DNA of 64,000 bases, taken from contig OY970066.1 of NCBI GenBank assembly GCA_963705285.1, forward strand, positions 1,054,001-1,118,000. Reading direction: 5' to 3'. Numbering within the stretch: position 1 is the first letter of the stretch; every line of letters starts with the position of its first letter. The notes beneath the pieces are model-generated. The model did not search any database. It saw only the letters and a list, made by a program, of their open reading frames with translations, and was not told the DNA's origin. Source of the stretch: JACMLD01 sp963705285 (GTDB taxonomy: Bacteria > Bacteroidota > Bacteroidia > Chitinophagales > Chitinophagaceae). This document shows positions 1 to 8,288 of this stretch, in pieces. The translations under genes and the position numbers were made by a program.

Positions 1-589
1 ACCGGCGGTCATTTATTTTGCGGTATACTTCTTCACGCAGTTTACGGTCGTGGCTTTCCAGAAATTTGGCTGCCTGTTGCAGGGTGTATTCTTTTCCGTC
101 TACTTCTATGGTCATTTTACCAGAAATAACACCAAACTGTTGCGCCATGACGCTTAACTCTGACAAGACCGGTATATTGATCTCCCTGAACAGGTCGATA
201 CTTTTCTTAACACTGCGCAGGTAGGTATAATATCTCTGCTCATCCAGTTCTGCCGTGTATTTACAATCTACCAGCTTACGGTTAAGTTTATCTGCGTACG
301 GCTGAATTTTAGGTTGTATCTGCGTCACAAAAAACACAAAAGCCTCTTCCAGCGATTTGTTTTCAGTATCGCAGGTCATTTTTATTTGCCGCCAGCACGC
401 ATCTTCACTCAATACAGCTTCAATTTCGCTGGAGTCTTTCAACCAGTTTTCCAGGTCTGTTTTAGAACGCAAAGGCCTGTCGAGCAACTGTTGAAAATAA
501 GGCTCCAGGCTTTCCCAATTGCTTACGGTAAAATTTTCCGGTAAGAATTTGCGGGGCAGCGCCTGTATATCCGCACTTGTCTGTATCAT
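1..589 (-). CDS. M3 family oligoendopeptidase, N-terminal part (runs off the window)
   Basis: Reverse-strand reading frame open from an ATG at 589 to the window edge, giving 196 residues of the N-terminus. The helical N-terminal region resembles Bacteroidota M3 (oligoendopeptidase F-like) peptidases, with stretches such as SEDACWRQIKMTCDT and the later QQFGVISGKMTIEVDGKEY. These cytosolic zinc peptidases degrade short peptides. The catalytic HEXXH lies in the C-terminal half, outside the window, so activity cannot be judged. The family call rests on remembered similarity of the N-terminal region. The gene points away from the biosynthetic locus and probably marks housekeeping flank. Confidence 0.8.
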   Translation of the reverse strand, partial: MIQTSADIQALPRKFLPENFTVSNWESLEPYFQQLLDRPLRSKTDLENWLKDSSEIEAVLSEDACWRQIKMTCDTENKSLEEAFVFFVTQIQPKIQPYADKLNRKLVDCKYTAELDEQRYYTYLRSVKKSIDLFREINIPVLSELSVMAQQFGVISGKMTIEVDGKEYTLQQAAKFLESHDRKLREEVYRKINDRR

Positions 590-675
590 ACGTTATCTTT
601 TTAAAAAGACACAGGCTACCAGTGTCAGGATTCATGTTGAAGCCTTACTGCCTGTAGCCTGTACCAGTCAATTTT

Positions 676-1350
676 TTATTTCTTTTTTGGAGCCGCCTTT
701 TTCTTCGGTTTTTCTTCAGCGGGCTTTTCTTTAGCCGCTTTTGTTGCAGGCTTCGCCGTTTTAGCGGCTTTGGTTGCTTTGGCGGGCTTTTCTTCTTCTA
801 CAGTTTCTTTTTTCTTAGGCGCTGCCTTTTTCTTAGGTGCTTCTTCCGCTACAGGTTCTTCTTTTTCTTCTTTGGCCGCCTTGGTGGTTTTTGCAGCCGG
901 TTTTGCTTTGGCTGGTGCGGGCGTTTCTTCCGGTGTTATTTCTTCTGCAGTTTCTTCTGCCACGGGTTCGCTTAATTTGATCTCAATTTTATTTTTTTGC
1001 AGGATCTCAAACCATTTGATGATCTTCTTCATGTCGCTGGTATACACCCTTTCAAAATCCAGATCGGGGTAAGCCGTTTCAAAATATTTTTTGATGGCTG
1101 CATTGTCTTTGGTATCGGGCAATGCGGCATTGCTTTTTTCCATGGCCAGCAATATGTCAACCAGGTTTACATTATCCCTAACCGTATAAATTTCTATACT
1201 TTCCAGGTGAGAAAAATTATGGATACGGCTCGATACAAATTTGGTGGCCTTGTCATCCAGCGAGCGTACAATAGCGCCGTCGTTCTTACTACTGATAAGT
1301 TCATGCAAACCAGGCAATCCGGAAACGGCAATAATTTTACTATACTCCAT
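676..1350 (-). CDS. DUF5606 domain protein with Lys/Ala/Pro-rich H1-like tail
   Basis: 224 residues. The first ~125 form a compact domain (MEYSKIIAVSGLPGLHEL at the start, then FVSSRIHNFSHLESIEIYT) that I recognise as the DUF5606 family of Bacteroidota, function unknown. Residues from about 126 onward are low complexity: Glu/Pro blocks, then KPAAK-, KKKAAPKKK- and KATKAAK-type repeats ending in AAPKKK. The tail resembles histone H1 and bacterial Lys-rich nucleic-acid-binding tails, so DNA or RNA binding is possible but is only inferred. ATG start at 1350. A candidate promoter box lies just upstream at 1393-1400. Confidence 0.8.
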   Translation of the reverse strand: MEYSKIIAVSGLPGLHELISSKNDGAIVRSLDDKATKFVSSRIHNFSHLESIEIYTVRDNVNLVDILLAMEKSNAALPDTKDNAAIKKYFETAYPDLDFERVYTSDMKKIIKWFEILQKNKIEIKLSEPVAEETAEEITPEETPAPAKAKPAAKTTKAAKEEKEEPVAEEAPKKKAAPKKKETVEEEKPAKATKAAKTAKPATKAAKEKPAEEKPKKKAAPKKK

Positions 1351-1392
1351 ACAGTGTTATTTTTAAAGGACGTGCAAGATACAGGAAAACCT

Positions 1393-1400
1393 CAAATTTA
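1393..1400 (-). promoter_or_regulatory. Candidate Bacteroidota -7 box for the DUF5606 gene
   Basis: The minus strand reads TAAATTTG, an exact match to the Bacteroidota sigma consensus TAnnTTTG. Transcription from it would give a leader of about 35 nt before the ATG at 1350. No convincing -33 TTTG element is visible, so this is a motif match only. Confidence 0.4.
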
Positions 1401-1469
1401 GACCACCAGGCGGCAGGAGAGCAGGAGTTGTCTTATAAATTATGGTGTGGAGCCCCGAAAATGGATGTT

Positions 1470-1838
1470 TTAGCCGGTAAAAACCCCTTTGAATTTGAAG
1501 AAGGTGGTATCGTTGTAAAAAATACGGGCGGTTACATTAATATCTCCGGAGGCCAGTTGGGTAAAGTTTGTATCGGCGAGTATAGTAGGGTTGATACTGG
1601 GGTCTATAACTGACAAAAATTTTAAATCGAGCCCGGTATGCAGCCTCAGCGACCGGCTGGTAGTGGTTTCCAGCAGCTCTTTTACTATTTGCATCATACA
1701 AACACCCGGCACTACCGGCTGCCCGGGAAAATGACCCCTGAAAATAGCATGGTCCGGATTTATCTTTAAAACAGCACTGGTGCTGCCCTCTTCTGCTGTT
1801 ATACTCACCACCGTATAAAAATCACCCGCTAAGATCAT
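1470..1838 (-). CDS. FabZ-like 3-hydroxyacyl-ACP dehydratase (hotdog fold)
   Basis: 122 residues, a single hotdog domain. The segment HAIFRGHFPGQPVVPGVCMMQ (about residues 29-49) contains the FabZ/FabA-type active-site signature HFPGxPxxPG with its catalytic His. It would dehydrate 3-hydroxyacyl-ACP to the trans-2-enoyl-ACP during polyene extension. It is the last gene of the biosynthetic locus and overlaps the upstream lipoprotein gene by 4 bp, implying translational coupling. A second hotdog dehydratase lies at 11927-12358. Aryl polyene clusters characteristically carry two dehydratases, which fits. Confidence 0.85.
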   Translation of the reverse strand: MILAGDFYTVVSITAEEGSTSAVLKINPDHAIFRGHFPGQPVVPGVCMMQIVKELLETTTSRSLRLHTGLDLKFLSVIDPSINPTILADTNFTQLASGDINVTARIFYNDTTFFKFKGVFTG

Positions 1839-2452
1839 TGCTTCAGTTTTTTTAAGCCAATGGTAAAATCAAAGTTGGTATGGCTAATACCAATGGTGTC
1901 TGGCATACCTGCTTTGTAATGCTGCATGACCGCCACCACTACCGGCTTTCTTTTAGAGGCCCTTTCCAGCCTGATTAGCTGCTGGCAGGCGCTGTCTGTA
2001 ATATAATAATTATTGCCTTTGCTCTGCCGAAATCCGTAATAAAACAACCCGTCTTTTTTTATCACAAAAGCATCCTCTATATCCAGGTGCTGCATCAGCA
2101 ATAATTCAAAATCTTTGCGCAGGGTAGTCAGCACTGCTTTTTTATCCATCTGCGGCAATATATAATAAACTTTAAAAATGCCCGCTGCAGAAAATTCAAA
2201 ATCAAAATACTTGAATCCCATTTCATTTGAAAACACCAGCCTTGTACTGCTGTCGGGCATTGCTTTTACCAATAACAATCCGCTCAGGTGTTTACCCACT
2301 ACGTCAACGGTGGTGTTGTACAATGCTTTGGTGAATACCGGTTTAAATTTTAATATGCACGATGCGTCTGCTTCCGTTTTTTGAAAGCCACGGTAAACAT
2401 TGCTGCAGCCGGCTAACAAAAACAGGCAGCTACTTAATAGCAAACAACGCAT
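1835..2452 (-). CDS. Cluster-associated lipoprotein of unknown function
   Basis: 205 residues from the chosen ATG at 2452 (an in-frame ATG at 2467 adds five residues). The N-terminus MRCLLLSSCLFLLAGCSN is a typical lipoprotein signal with lipobox LAGC. The rest has no catalytic motif I can name. It sits directly after a LolA-like gene and overlaps it by 23 bp. A lipoprotein beside a LolA-like carrier is a recurring arrangement in aryl polyene clusters and suggests a role in passing product to the outer membrane. That role is inferred from context only. Confidence 0.7.
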   Translation of the reverse strand: MRCLLLSSCLFLLAGCSNVYRGFQKTEADASCILKFKPVFTKALYNTTVDVVGKHLSGLLLVKAMPDSSTRLVFSNEMGFKYFDFEFSAAGIFKVYYILPQMDKKAVLTTLRKDFELLLMQHLDIEDAFVIKKDGLFYYGFRQSKGNNYYITDSACQQLIRLERASKRKPVVVAVMQHYKAGMPDTIGISHTNFDFTIGLKKLKQ

Positions 2453-3065
2453 CTGCAATACTGGCATTCATTTCTTTGTTTAGAAAACTGATAAGCGTAT
2501 TATCCCCTGACTGTTCATACATTTCAAGCTTGCTGACCGTATAATCTTTTTTGGAAAGTATGATGTGAATATTTTTGAAATAGTCTTTCATTCCTTTGGC
2601 AACCGGCGATAATTCTATTAGGTAACCGGCTGCATTTTCAAAAACAACCACTTTAAAATCCGGGTTGCTGAGCGCAGTACCCTGTACACAGTCAACCATC
2701 ATACGGTTGATCTGTTGAAACAATTTGTTTGATTTGGTAGAAATGCGGTTTTCTTTCTGTCCGTCTTTCACAAACACATTGTTGTTGTTGATGATCACCA
2801 GGTATTGAAATGGTTCTGTATACTCCATCCGTACCAGGTTATTTTTTTTGAAAAGAAATTTTCCCTTGGAGGATATTTTTTCAGACAGCAGGCTCAGGTT
2901 TTTCTCCTGTAGAAAATCTGCCTTTATGGTTTGCATTTTTTGCGCTGCAGCGGTAAACTGCGTTTTAAACGCATTCGCATCTGCCACTGGTTTATAGCCA
3001 GGGTGCTGGGCGCGTACAGCCGGTAAACAAGTACAAAGAAAAACGAATAATAAAATACTACGCAT
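2430..3065 (-). CDS. LolA-like outer-membrane lipoprotein carrier protein
   Basis: 211 residues from ATG 3065; an ATG at 3077 would add four residues. The signal peptide MRSILLFVFLCTCLPAVRAQ is followed by a LolA-type beta-sheet domain: residues such as MQTIKADFLQEKNLSLL and SSKGKFLFKKNNLVRMEYTEPF match the LolA pattern of a strand-rich hydrophobic cup. Housekeeping LolA carries lipoproteins across the periplasm. Cluster-borne copies in aryl polyene loci are thought to chaperone the hydrophobic pigment. It overlaps the upstream deacetylase gene by a few bases, so it is in the same transcript. Confidence 0.8.
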   Translation of the reverse strand: MRSILLFVFLCTCLPAVRAQHPGYKPVADANAFKTQFTAAAQKMQTIKADFLQEKNLSLLSEKISSKGKFLFKKNNLVRMEYTEPFQYLVIINNNNVFVKDGQKENRISTKSNKLFQQINRMMVDCVQGTALSNPDFKVVVFENAAGYLIELSPVAKGMKDYFKNIHIILSKKDYTVSKLEMYEQSGDNTLISFLNKEMNASIADALFAIK

Positions 3066-3831
3066 AAGGTTGCACATTTAACAACTTGTCAATGCTAACA
3101 AATTCATACCCTTTATTTCTGGCAGCAGTAATCAAACGCGGCAAAATATTGAGCGTGGTCTTACTGGTATCGTGCAACAGCACAACAGCACCGGGGTGCA
3201 ACTGCGCATCAATTTTTTGAAACAGTTTCTCTTCATCTTTTATTACTGTGTCAAGGCTGCGTATACTCCAGCCAATAGCGGTATAGCCACCCCGCTCCAT
3301 TACATTTCTCATATTGGGCGTGGTTACACCGTAAGGCGGCCTGAACAGTTTAGGCCTGGTGCCAACAGCCATGCTTGTTGTTTCGCTCATCATTTGAACA
3401 TCTGCCAGCATTTTGCGGGTAGAAAACAAATCGAACCAAAAATGATGCGAAAAACTGTGATTGCCTATAATATGTCCTTCCTCTTTTATCTGCTGTAGCA
3501 AAGTTTCATTTCCTGCAATGTTGTTGCCTATACAGAAAAAGACAGCAGGTACCTCGTGTGTTTTCAATACCTGCAGAATCTCTGCTGTATATGCGCTGGC
3601 CGGCCCGTCATCGAAGCTAATGGCAATTTGTTTGTCTCGGCGGTTACCGCTGCACAAAACTTTCATAAAAAAATTACTGCCCACATAATAAGAACCGTAG
3701 AAAAGTATACCCAGGTAAGCCAGTAATAAAAGGGGGTACACATAGAGGGGCACATGATACCTTGTTGCCAGCGCACCAATTAGCAGAACGGCAACAATAA
3801 AAATGATATTGGTATTTCTGAAATTCAGCAT
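3058..3831 (-). CDS. Polysaccharide deacetylase (NodB-type, CE4) with N-terminal membrane segments
   Basis: 257 residues. Two hydrophobic segments lie near residues 8-22 and 29-48. The NodB homology domain then shows the CE4 motifs in order: SFDDGPASAYT (metal-binding Asp pair), NHSFSHH (metal His residues), RPPYG, and a C-terminal LLHDTS. This family removes acetyl groups from N- or O-acetylated sugars. In this locus it could deacetylate a glycolipid headgroup or the product, which is inference. It overlaps both neighbours by a few bases (ATG at 3831 against the CLF stop at 3825), placing it in the operon. Confidence 0.85.
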   Translation of the reverse strand: MLNFRNTNIIFIVAVLLIGALATRYHVPLYVYPLLLLAYLGILFYGSYYVGSNFFMKVLCSGNRRDKQIAISFDDGPASAYTAEILQVLKTHEVPAVFFCIGNNIAGNETLLQQIKEEGHIIGNHSFSHHFWFDLFSTRKMLADVQMMSETTSMAVGTRPKLFRPPYGVTTPNMRNVMERGGYTAIGWSIRSLDTVIKDEEKLFQKIDAQLHPGAVVLLHDTSKTTLNILPRLITAARNKGYEFVSIDKLLNVQPYA

Positions 3832-4895
3832 GCGCTTACCAGCATTAATGAATGATGGATGTTTTGGTAATGGTTGTACACTAAAATGCGTTTCAATTGC
3901 CGGGGAGAAGATGCATTAACTGCGGCCGGTACACCGCCTTCTTTAATGCAGGCAGTTGCCAGCCATAATGCAAATGCGGTACTGGTGGGGTATTCTCCGC
4001 AAAGGTGTTTATACTGCGCCACCGGTGTATTGGTAAACACCGTATTGGTAAGTGTATCATATATTGTATCATCCGCCGCGTGGCCGTTTTTCCCGGTTAT
4101 TACCAGGTCAATATCTTGTATGGTAACTGATTGTTCCTCCAAAAAAGACAGCACGGCATTTTTTATTTCGGTTACACCTGCAGGTTTGTACAGCGTGTGT
4201 ATAGCATTCAGTACGGCATAATCATTGGGCGATGCCTGGCTACTCAACAGAAAAAATGCAGCACCCTCACCCGCTATGGTACCAGCCGATGACGTATTGT
4301 AGAGATCTATATTGGCAATCGGTTCTTTTTTATACAAGCCAAACCTGCTGAGAATATCATGACTGTAAGCGGTGATCTCATCTGCAGCACCTGTTAACAC
4401 ATTGGTGGCTGTATTTTCATGCAACAGCATTATAGCATCCTGCAGGGCGCTTTCAAACGAAAAACCACGGTGTACAAATGTATTGTTGTAATTATGACAT
4501 TGCAGCAGCAATGCTATTTGTGCGCCAATGGTATTGTGCGTAGATTGGATAAATGCCGTGGGTGTAAGCATTTCTTCGTTTTGCTCCACCATTTTTTTTA
4601 AGAAGATGCCGGTATCTTCCAAACATCCGTAAGCGGTACCCATTGTAATGGCATCAGGGTTTTGTACGGATGCTGCCTGCAGGCATTCCATAGCCGCTGC
4701 AGTGCCCATTTTTATGATGCGGCTCATGCGCCTTATAAATTTTGCATCAATATATTGCAGGTAATCAGGCTCAGTACAATGCAGGCGGTTGCCGGTTTGT
4801 ACCACCGTATCTGTAAGCAATGGGGTTTTACCGGGTATATAACCAAATGTTTGCTGGGGCGATATGTTGCCGGTGGCGCGGATAAATATTGTCAT
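3825..4895 (-). CDS. Ketosynthase-like chain length factor (no active-site Cys)
   Basis: 356 residues of thiolase/KAS fold, but the nucleophile region reads FVHRGFSFESAL where active ketosynthases have xTACSSGxxA, so the catalytic Cys is replaced by Phe. The usual HGTGT histidine is replaced by GKNGHAADD. Such KS-like subunits serve as chain length factors that dimerise with a true ketosynthase in type II and aryl polyene systems. Only 1 bp separates it from the active ketosynthase gene upstream (4897-6105), the classic KS-CLF gene pair. The call as CLF rests on motif loss and pairing. Confidence 0.8.
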   Translation of the reverse strand: MTIFIRATGNISPQQTFGYIPGKTPLLTDTVVQTGNRLHCTEPDYLQYIDAKFIRRMSRIIKMGTAAAMECLQAASVQNPDAITMGTAYGCLEDTGIFLKKMVEQNEEMLTPTAFIQSTHNTIGAQIALLLQCHNYNNTFVHRGFSFESALQDAIMLLHENTATNVLTGAADEITAYSHDILSRFGLYKKEPIANIDLYNTSSAGTIAGEGAAFFLLSSQASPNDYAVLNAIHTLYKPAGVTEIKNAVLSFLEEQSVTIQDIDLVITGKNGHAADDTIYDTLTNTVFTNTPVAQYKHLCGEYPTSTAFALWLATACIKEGGVPAAVNASSPRQLKRILVYNHYQNIHHSLMLVSAC

Positions 4896-4896
4896 C

Positions 4897-6105
4897 TTAC
4901 TGTTTTGAAAAAATTAAAGATGAACAATTGCCACCAAAACCAAATGAATTGCTGAGCACATGATCAACGGTTACGCCTTGCCGAAATGTTTTCTGCGGTA
5001 CAAAGGGCAATGCCTGCATGGGTGTTTGCAACCGCAGGTTGGCATAAGTAATCTGATGCTTTATTGCCAGCGCAGAAAAAACGGCTTCTATGCCGCCGCT
5101 GGCACCCAGCGTGTGGCCGGTAAATGCCTTGGTAGAACTCATGGCCGGGTAATGCGGATCAAACAAACGCTGAATGGCCGTACCTTCAGAAATATCATTG
5201 TTAAACGTACCGGTACCGTGGAGGTTGATATAACTGATGTCTTTTGGCTGGAGCCCGCTTAATGCCAATGCGCCTTTCATGGCTGCATAAGAACCGGCGC
5301 CATCGGGCGATGATGCGGTTTGGTGATGTGCATCATTGGCATTGCTGTAACCACTCAGCCTGCAATACAATTTGTCTTTGAGGCCGGCGGCAATTTTTTC
5401 TGATACCAGCACCACATATCCCGCCCCTTCGCCCAGGTTTAAGCCACGGCGGTTTTCATCAAAAGGCTGGCACAAGGCTTTATCAAGTATTTGAAGGGTA
5501 TTAAAACCATTGAGTGTAAATTTTGTCAGCGCATCTGCACCACCCGCCACCACCACATCAAGCATATTGTGTTTGATAAGGCGCGCACCAAAAAAGATAC
5601 TATTAGCGCTGGAAGAACAGGCTGTGCTAATGGTGGTGATATAATTCTTTATACCCAGTCCGTCTGCTACAATCTCGGTTACCGCGCCGCATTCATGATT
5701 TACCACATCGCGCAAACGCCCACTGTTTTTATTTTTCAGGAAAGATGCAAAAAAAGATTCGGTAGTATCCATGCCCCCAACAGAATTGGCCGATACAAAA
5801 CCGGTGCGCAAACCACTTAACTGTGCAAGGCCGGCATCATTCCATGCTTCCTTTGCGGCCATCATACTCAATAAAGCAGTACGGCTTACATGGGCAGAAA
5901 GGCCGGTCGTGGCGGCCAGCGCAGCGTTGTCCAGTTTTACCTCCGCCACCGGAATGGTATGTTTATGAATGGTGTTGAGTGAAGTGATGGGCCCAATGCC
6001 GGCCGTACCATTTTCAAGGGCAAGCAGGCAGCTGGCAGTATTGTTGCCAATGGCCGAAACCACACCTACTCCTGCCACATACACGGCTGCATTTTTTGAG
6101 TACAT
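4897..6105 (-). CDS. Beta-ketoacyl-ACP synthase (KAS II type, active)
   Basis: 402 residues with the full catalytic triad: Cys163 in STACSSSANS, the first His in NLHGTGTFN and the second His in FTGHTLGASGG, plus the C-terminal SNSFGFGGNCSS. It condenses malonyl-ACP onto the growing acyl chain. It is adjacent to the Cys-less partner at 3825-4895, so a heterodimeric elongating KS-CLF is likely. The ACP gene lies 47 bp upstream. It is one of three ketosynthases in the locus with intact active sites. Confidence 0.92.
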   Translation of the reverse strand: MYSKNAAVYVAGVGVVSAIGNNTASCLLALENGTAGIGPITSLNTIHKHTIPVAEVKLDNAALAATTGLSAHVSRTALLSMMAAKEAWNDAGLAQLSGLRTGFVSANSVGGMDTTESFFASFLKNKNSGRLRDVVNHECGAVTEIVADGLGIKNYITTISTACSSSANSIFFGARLIKHNMLDVVVAGGADALTKFTLNGFNTLQILDKALCQPFDENRRGLNLGEGAGYVVLVSEKIAAGLKDKLYCRLSGYSNANDAHHQTASSPDGAGSYAAMKGALALSGLQPKDISYINLHGTGTFNNDISEGTAIQRLFDPHYPAMSSTKAFTGHTLGASGGIEAVFSALAIKHQITYANLRLQTPMQALPFVPQKTFRQGVTVDHVLSNSFGFGGNCSSLIFSKQ

Positions 6106-6152
6106 ACAATTGTTACGAAACGCGCTGATTGAAAGTTGCTGTCACGGTTTGC

Positions 6153-6407
6153 TTATGCCTGGTGGCTTTTGATATATTCAGCCATTGTTCTTACAGTCTG
6201 AAACACCTTTGGCCCTTCTTCTGCATTGTTGAGCTTTATATTATATTGTTGCTGCAATAATACAATCAGTTCAAGAGCATCGATAGAATCAAGGCCCAGG
6301 CCCTCTACAAACAAAGGCTGATCATCTCCAATATCTTCCGGCTTTACATGTTGCAGGTTCAATTGTTCAACAATCTGTCTTTTCAAATCCGACATTAGCT
6401 TATCCAT
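6153..6407 (-). CDS. Acyl carrier protein
   Basis: 84 residues, four-helix ACP. The motif GLDSIDALEL carries the Ser that receives 4'-phosphopantetheine at the start of helix II. It is acidic and has normal ACP length. ATG at 6407 overlaps the upstream short ketosynthase-like gene by 8 bp. It likely carries the growing polyene for the KS-CLF pair immediately downstream. A second ACP is encoded at 13240-13497 and a dedicated holo-ACP synthase at 20616-20990. Confidence 0.93.
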   Translation of the reverse strand: MDKLMSDLKRQIVEQLNLQHVKPEDIGDDQPLFVEGLGLDSIDALELIVLLQQQYNIKLNNAEEGPKVFQTVRTMAEYIKSHQA

Positions 6408-7035
6408 GTGTTATCTGATAAATGTGATGAATATTTTGTTCTGTAAAAGGTACTGCGTGTTCGCTTCTGTTCTGCTCTACTAAATATAATCTTGCCAGGT
6501 AATCATTGTCTATTATTTCTACCCAACCGGTGATACAGGCTTTCAATACGCCTGTGGCAAACAAATGCGCCACATATTGATGAATAAACACCGTATCGAA
6601 ATCCTCGAAAATAAAAAAATCATTTTCGCCCTTAAAATTATGCCGGATGCAGATTTCGCCCATTACAATGTTTGGCAGCGTATATACAAACAATGCCGGA
6701 CTGGCCATTGTTTTCACCGTATCGTAATATTTAATATCTGTATCCAGGCTGCTGCTGCGGTTGCTGAATACCAGCCCCACTTCTTCCGGCTGGTAATTTT
6801 GTTTGGAAAACGACTGATCCAATAATATTTCTGTTGCCAACCAGCCCAGCTTACTCAGGTTGTCCATTTTATAAAACCTGGGATAATTGATGGCAAAATG
6901 CTGGTACACGGAAACCAGGAAAGCCTGCGCACCCGCTTCGCTGCCTTTGTACAATGGTTTGCCATCTTTTATAACAACGTTGTTTTTAATGCTGCAACTG
7001 GCGGTTATATATAGGTTGTCAGTCAAAATAATCAA
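6400..7035 (-). CDS. Short ketosynthase-like protein lacking catalytic residues
   Basis: 211 residues resembling only the N-terminal half of a KAS enzyme: EEVGLVFSNRSSS and the helix SPALFVYTLPNIVMGEICIRHNFKG correspond to the strand-helix before the nucleophile. The position of the Cys reads FIFEDFDTVF, with no Cys, and the HGTGT half is absent. The start is a TTG at 7035 that overlaps the halogenase stop codon (TTGA), so coupled translation is likely. Homologous short KS-like proteins occur in Bacteroidota pigment clusters as I recall. Its role, perhaps structural, is unknown. Confidence 0.7.
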   Translation of the reverse strand: MIILTDNLYITASCSIKNNVVIKDGKPLYKGSEAGAQAFLVSVYQHFAINYPRFYKMDNLSKLGWLATEILLDQSFSKQNYQPEEVGLVFSNRSSSLDTDIKYYDTVKTMASPALFVYTLPNIVMGEICIRHNFKGENDFFIFEDFDTVFIHQYVAHLFATGVLKACITGWVEIIDNDYLARLYLVEQNRSEHAVPFTEQNIHHIYQITHG

Positions 7036-8288
7036 TTAATGGCCTTTGCTGCATTGTATTTATCGCGCGTTTCAATTGTTTTAGCAAGTTTAGTTACAGC
7101 CGTCCGCGCATTTTTTACAAAATCGTTGTTCAAGTCCCACACATAGCCTGCAAGCACAGAACAGATCTTGTTTTTTATTTCCTGTACCGGGTTATCTGCA
7201 AAGAAGATGGTATCCAATGTACCATCATACCAGGCTTCTACATACGCGCGAAATGTATCTACTCCCTGCATAACGGGTTCCATGTATTCTTTTTCCCAAT
7301 CAATGGTTTCTCCATTGAGTTTGCGAATGACCAGTTTGGCGGCTGTTTGGCTGGATACAGTAGCCAGCGTAACCCCGCTTGAAAAGATGGGGTCTAGAAA
7401 TTCGGTCACGTTGCCGGTAAGCACAAACCCATCTCCGTAAAATTTGTTGGTGGTGGTAGACCATGATTCCAGCACCCTGGGTTCAAACACAAACTCCACA
7501 TCTTTGAACCGCTCGCTGAAATAAGGTTGCGATGCTATTAATGCGCGCAACTGCGTTTCATTATCGCCACCAAACTGTTTAAAAAACTCAGGGTGGCCCA
7601 CAAAACCAACCGAAGTAATACCGCTGGAAAAAGGGATGATCCAGATCCATACTCCGGGCGCATGCACCACAATGGTAATGCGGTTAGGCTCATCGGCCAT
7701 AGAACGTTTTTTATCAACGGTATGTACAAACAATGCCTTGCGCGGGGGCTGGGTAGACGGTTTATCCAGGTTAAACAAACGCGGAATAACCCGCCCGTAA
7801 CCGCTGCCGTCTACAATAAAACGGGCAGCTATTTGCGTGGTGTTGCCATCTTTATCTTCTACAGTGGTTACCGAGTCGGAGCCATTGAAATCGATGCCCG
7901 TTACCGTTGTTTCATAGCACACGGGTATACCCATTTTCTCAGCTGTATCGGCTAATGTTTTATCAAATTCTGCACGGGGTACCTGCCAGGTCCAGTTCCA
8001 ACCGGGGGTGAACTGATCGGCAAAAAAGTAATCGCATATCTTGCCGTTCTTTACAAACTTGGCCCCAAATTTTTCCTGGAAACCTTTTTCTTTTACAGCG
8101 TCAACAAAGCCGGCTTCTGTGAGTGCTTCCATGCAACGCGGCAGCAGGCTTTCCCCAATTACAAAACGCGGAAACGTGAGCTTCTCCACAATTTTCACGG
8201 AAAAACCAGCTTTTTTAATAATGGCAGCAGCCACTGTTCCGGAGGGCCCGGCGCCGATTACAAGCACATCAACTTTTTCTGTTTTCAT
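7032..8288 (-). CDS. Flavin-dependent halogenase-like oxidoreductase
   Basis: 418 residues. The N-terminus VLVIGAGPSGTVAA is the FAD-binding GxGxxG. FPRFVIGESLLP follows, typical of the tryptophan-halogenase/geranylgeranyl-reductase superfamily. VWIWIIPFSSG matches the WxWxIP signature of flavin-dependent halogenases, and a Lys in FQEKFGAKF lies where the catalytic Lys is expected. A family role would be chlorination of the phenol ring; chlorinated flexirubins are known. Related monooxygenases and reductases share the fold, so the reaction is not certain. It heads the 8288-to-1470 run of tightly packed genes. Confidence 0.75.
   Translation of the reverse strand: MKTEKVDVLVIGAGPSGTVAAAIIKKAGFSVKIVEKLTFPRFVIGESLLPRCMEALTEAGFVDAVKEKGFQEKFGAKFVKNGKICDYFFADQFTPGWNWTWQVPRAEFDKTLADTAEKMGIPVCYETTVTGIDFNGSDSVTTVEDKDGNTTQIAARFIVDGSGYGRVIPRLFNLDKPSTQPPRKALFVHTVDKKRSMADEPNRITIVVHAPGVWIWIIPFSSGITSVGFVGHPEFFKQFGGDNETQLRALIASQPYFSERFKDVEFVFEPRVLESWSTTTNKFYGDGFVLTGNVTEFLDPIFSSGVTLATVSSQTAAKLVIRKLNGETIDWEKEYMEPVMQGVDTFRAYVEAWYDGTLDTIFFADNPVQEIKNKICSVLAGYVWDLNNDFVKNARTAVTKLAKTIETRDKYNAAKAIN

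Noticed and set aside
770..1401. Plus-strand genes opposite DUF5606
   Set aside because: Hydrophobic or arbitrary shadows of the Lys/Ala/Pro tail on the other strand.
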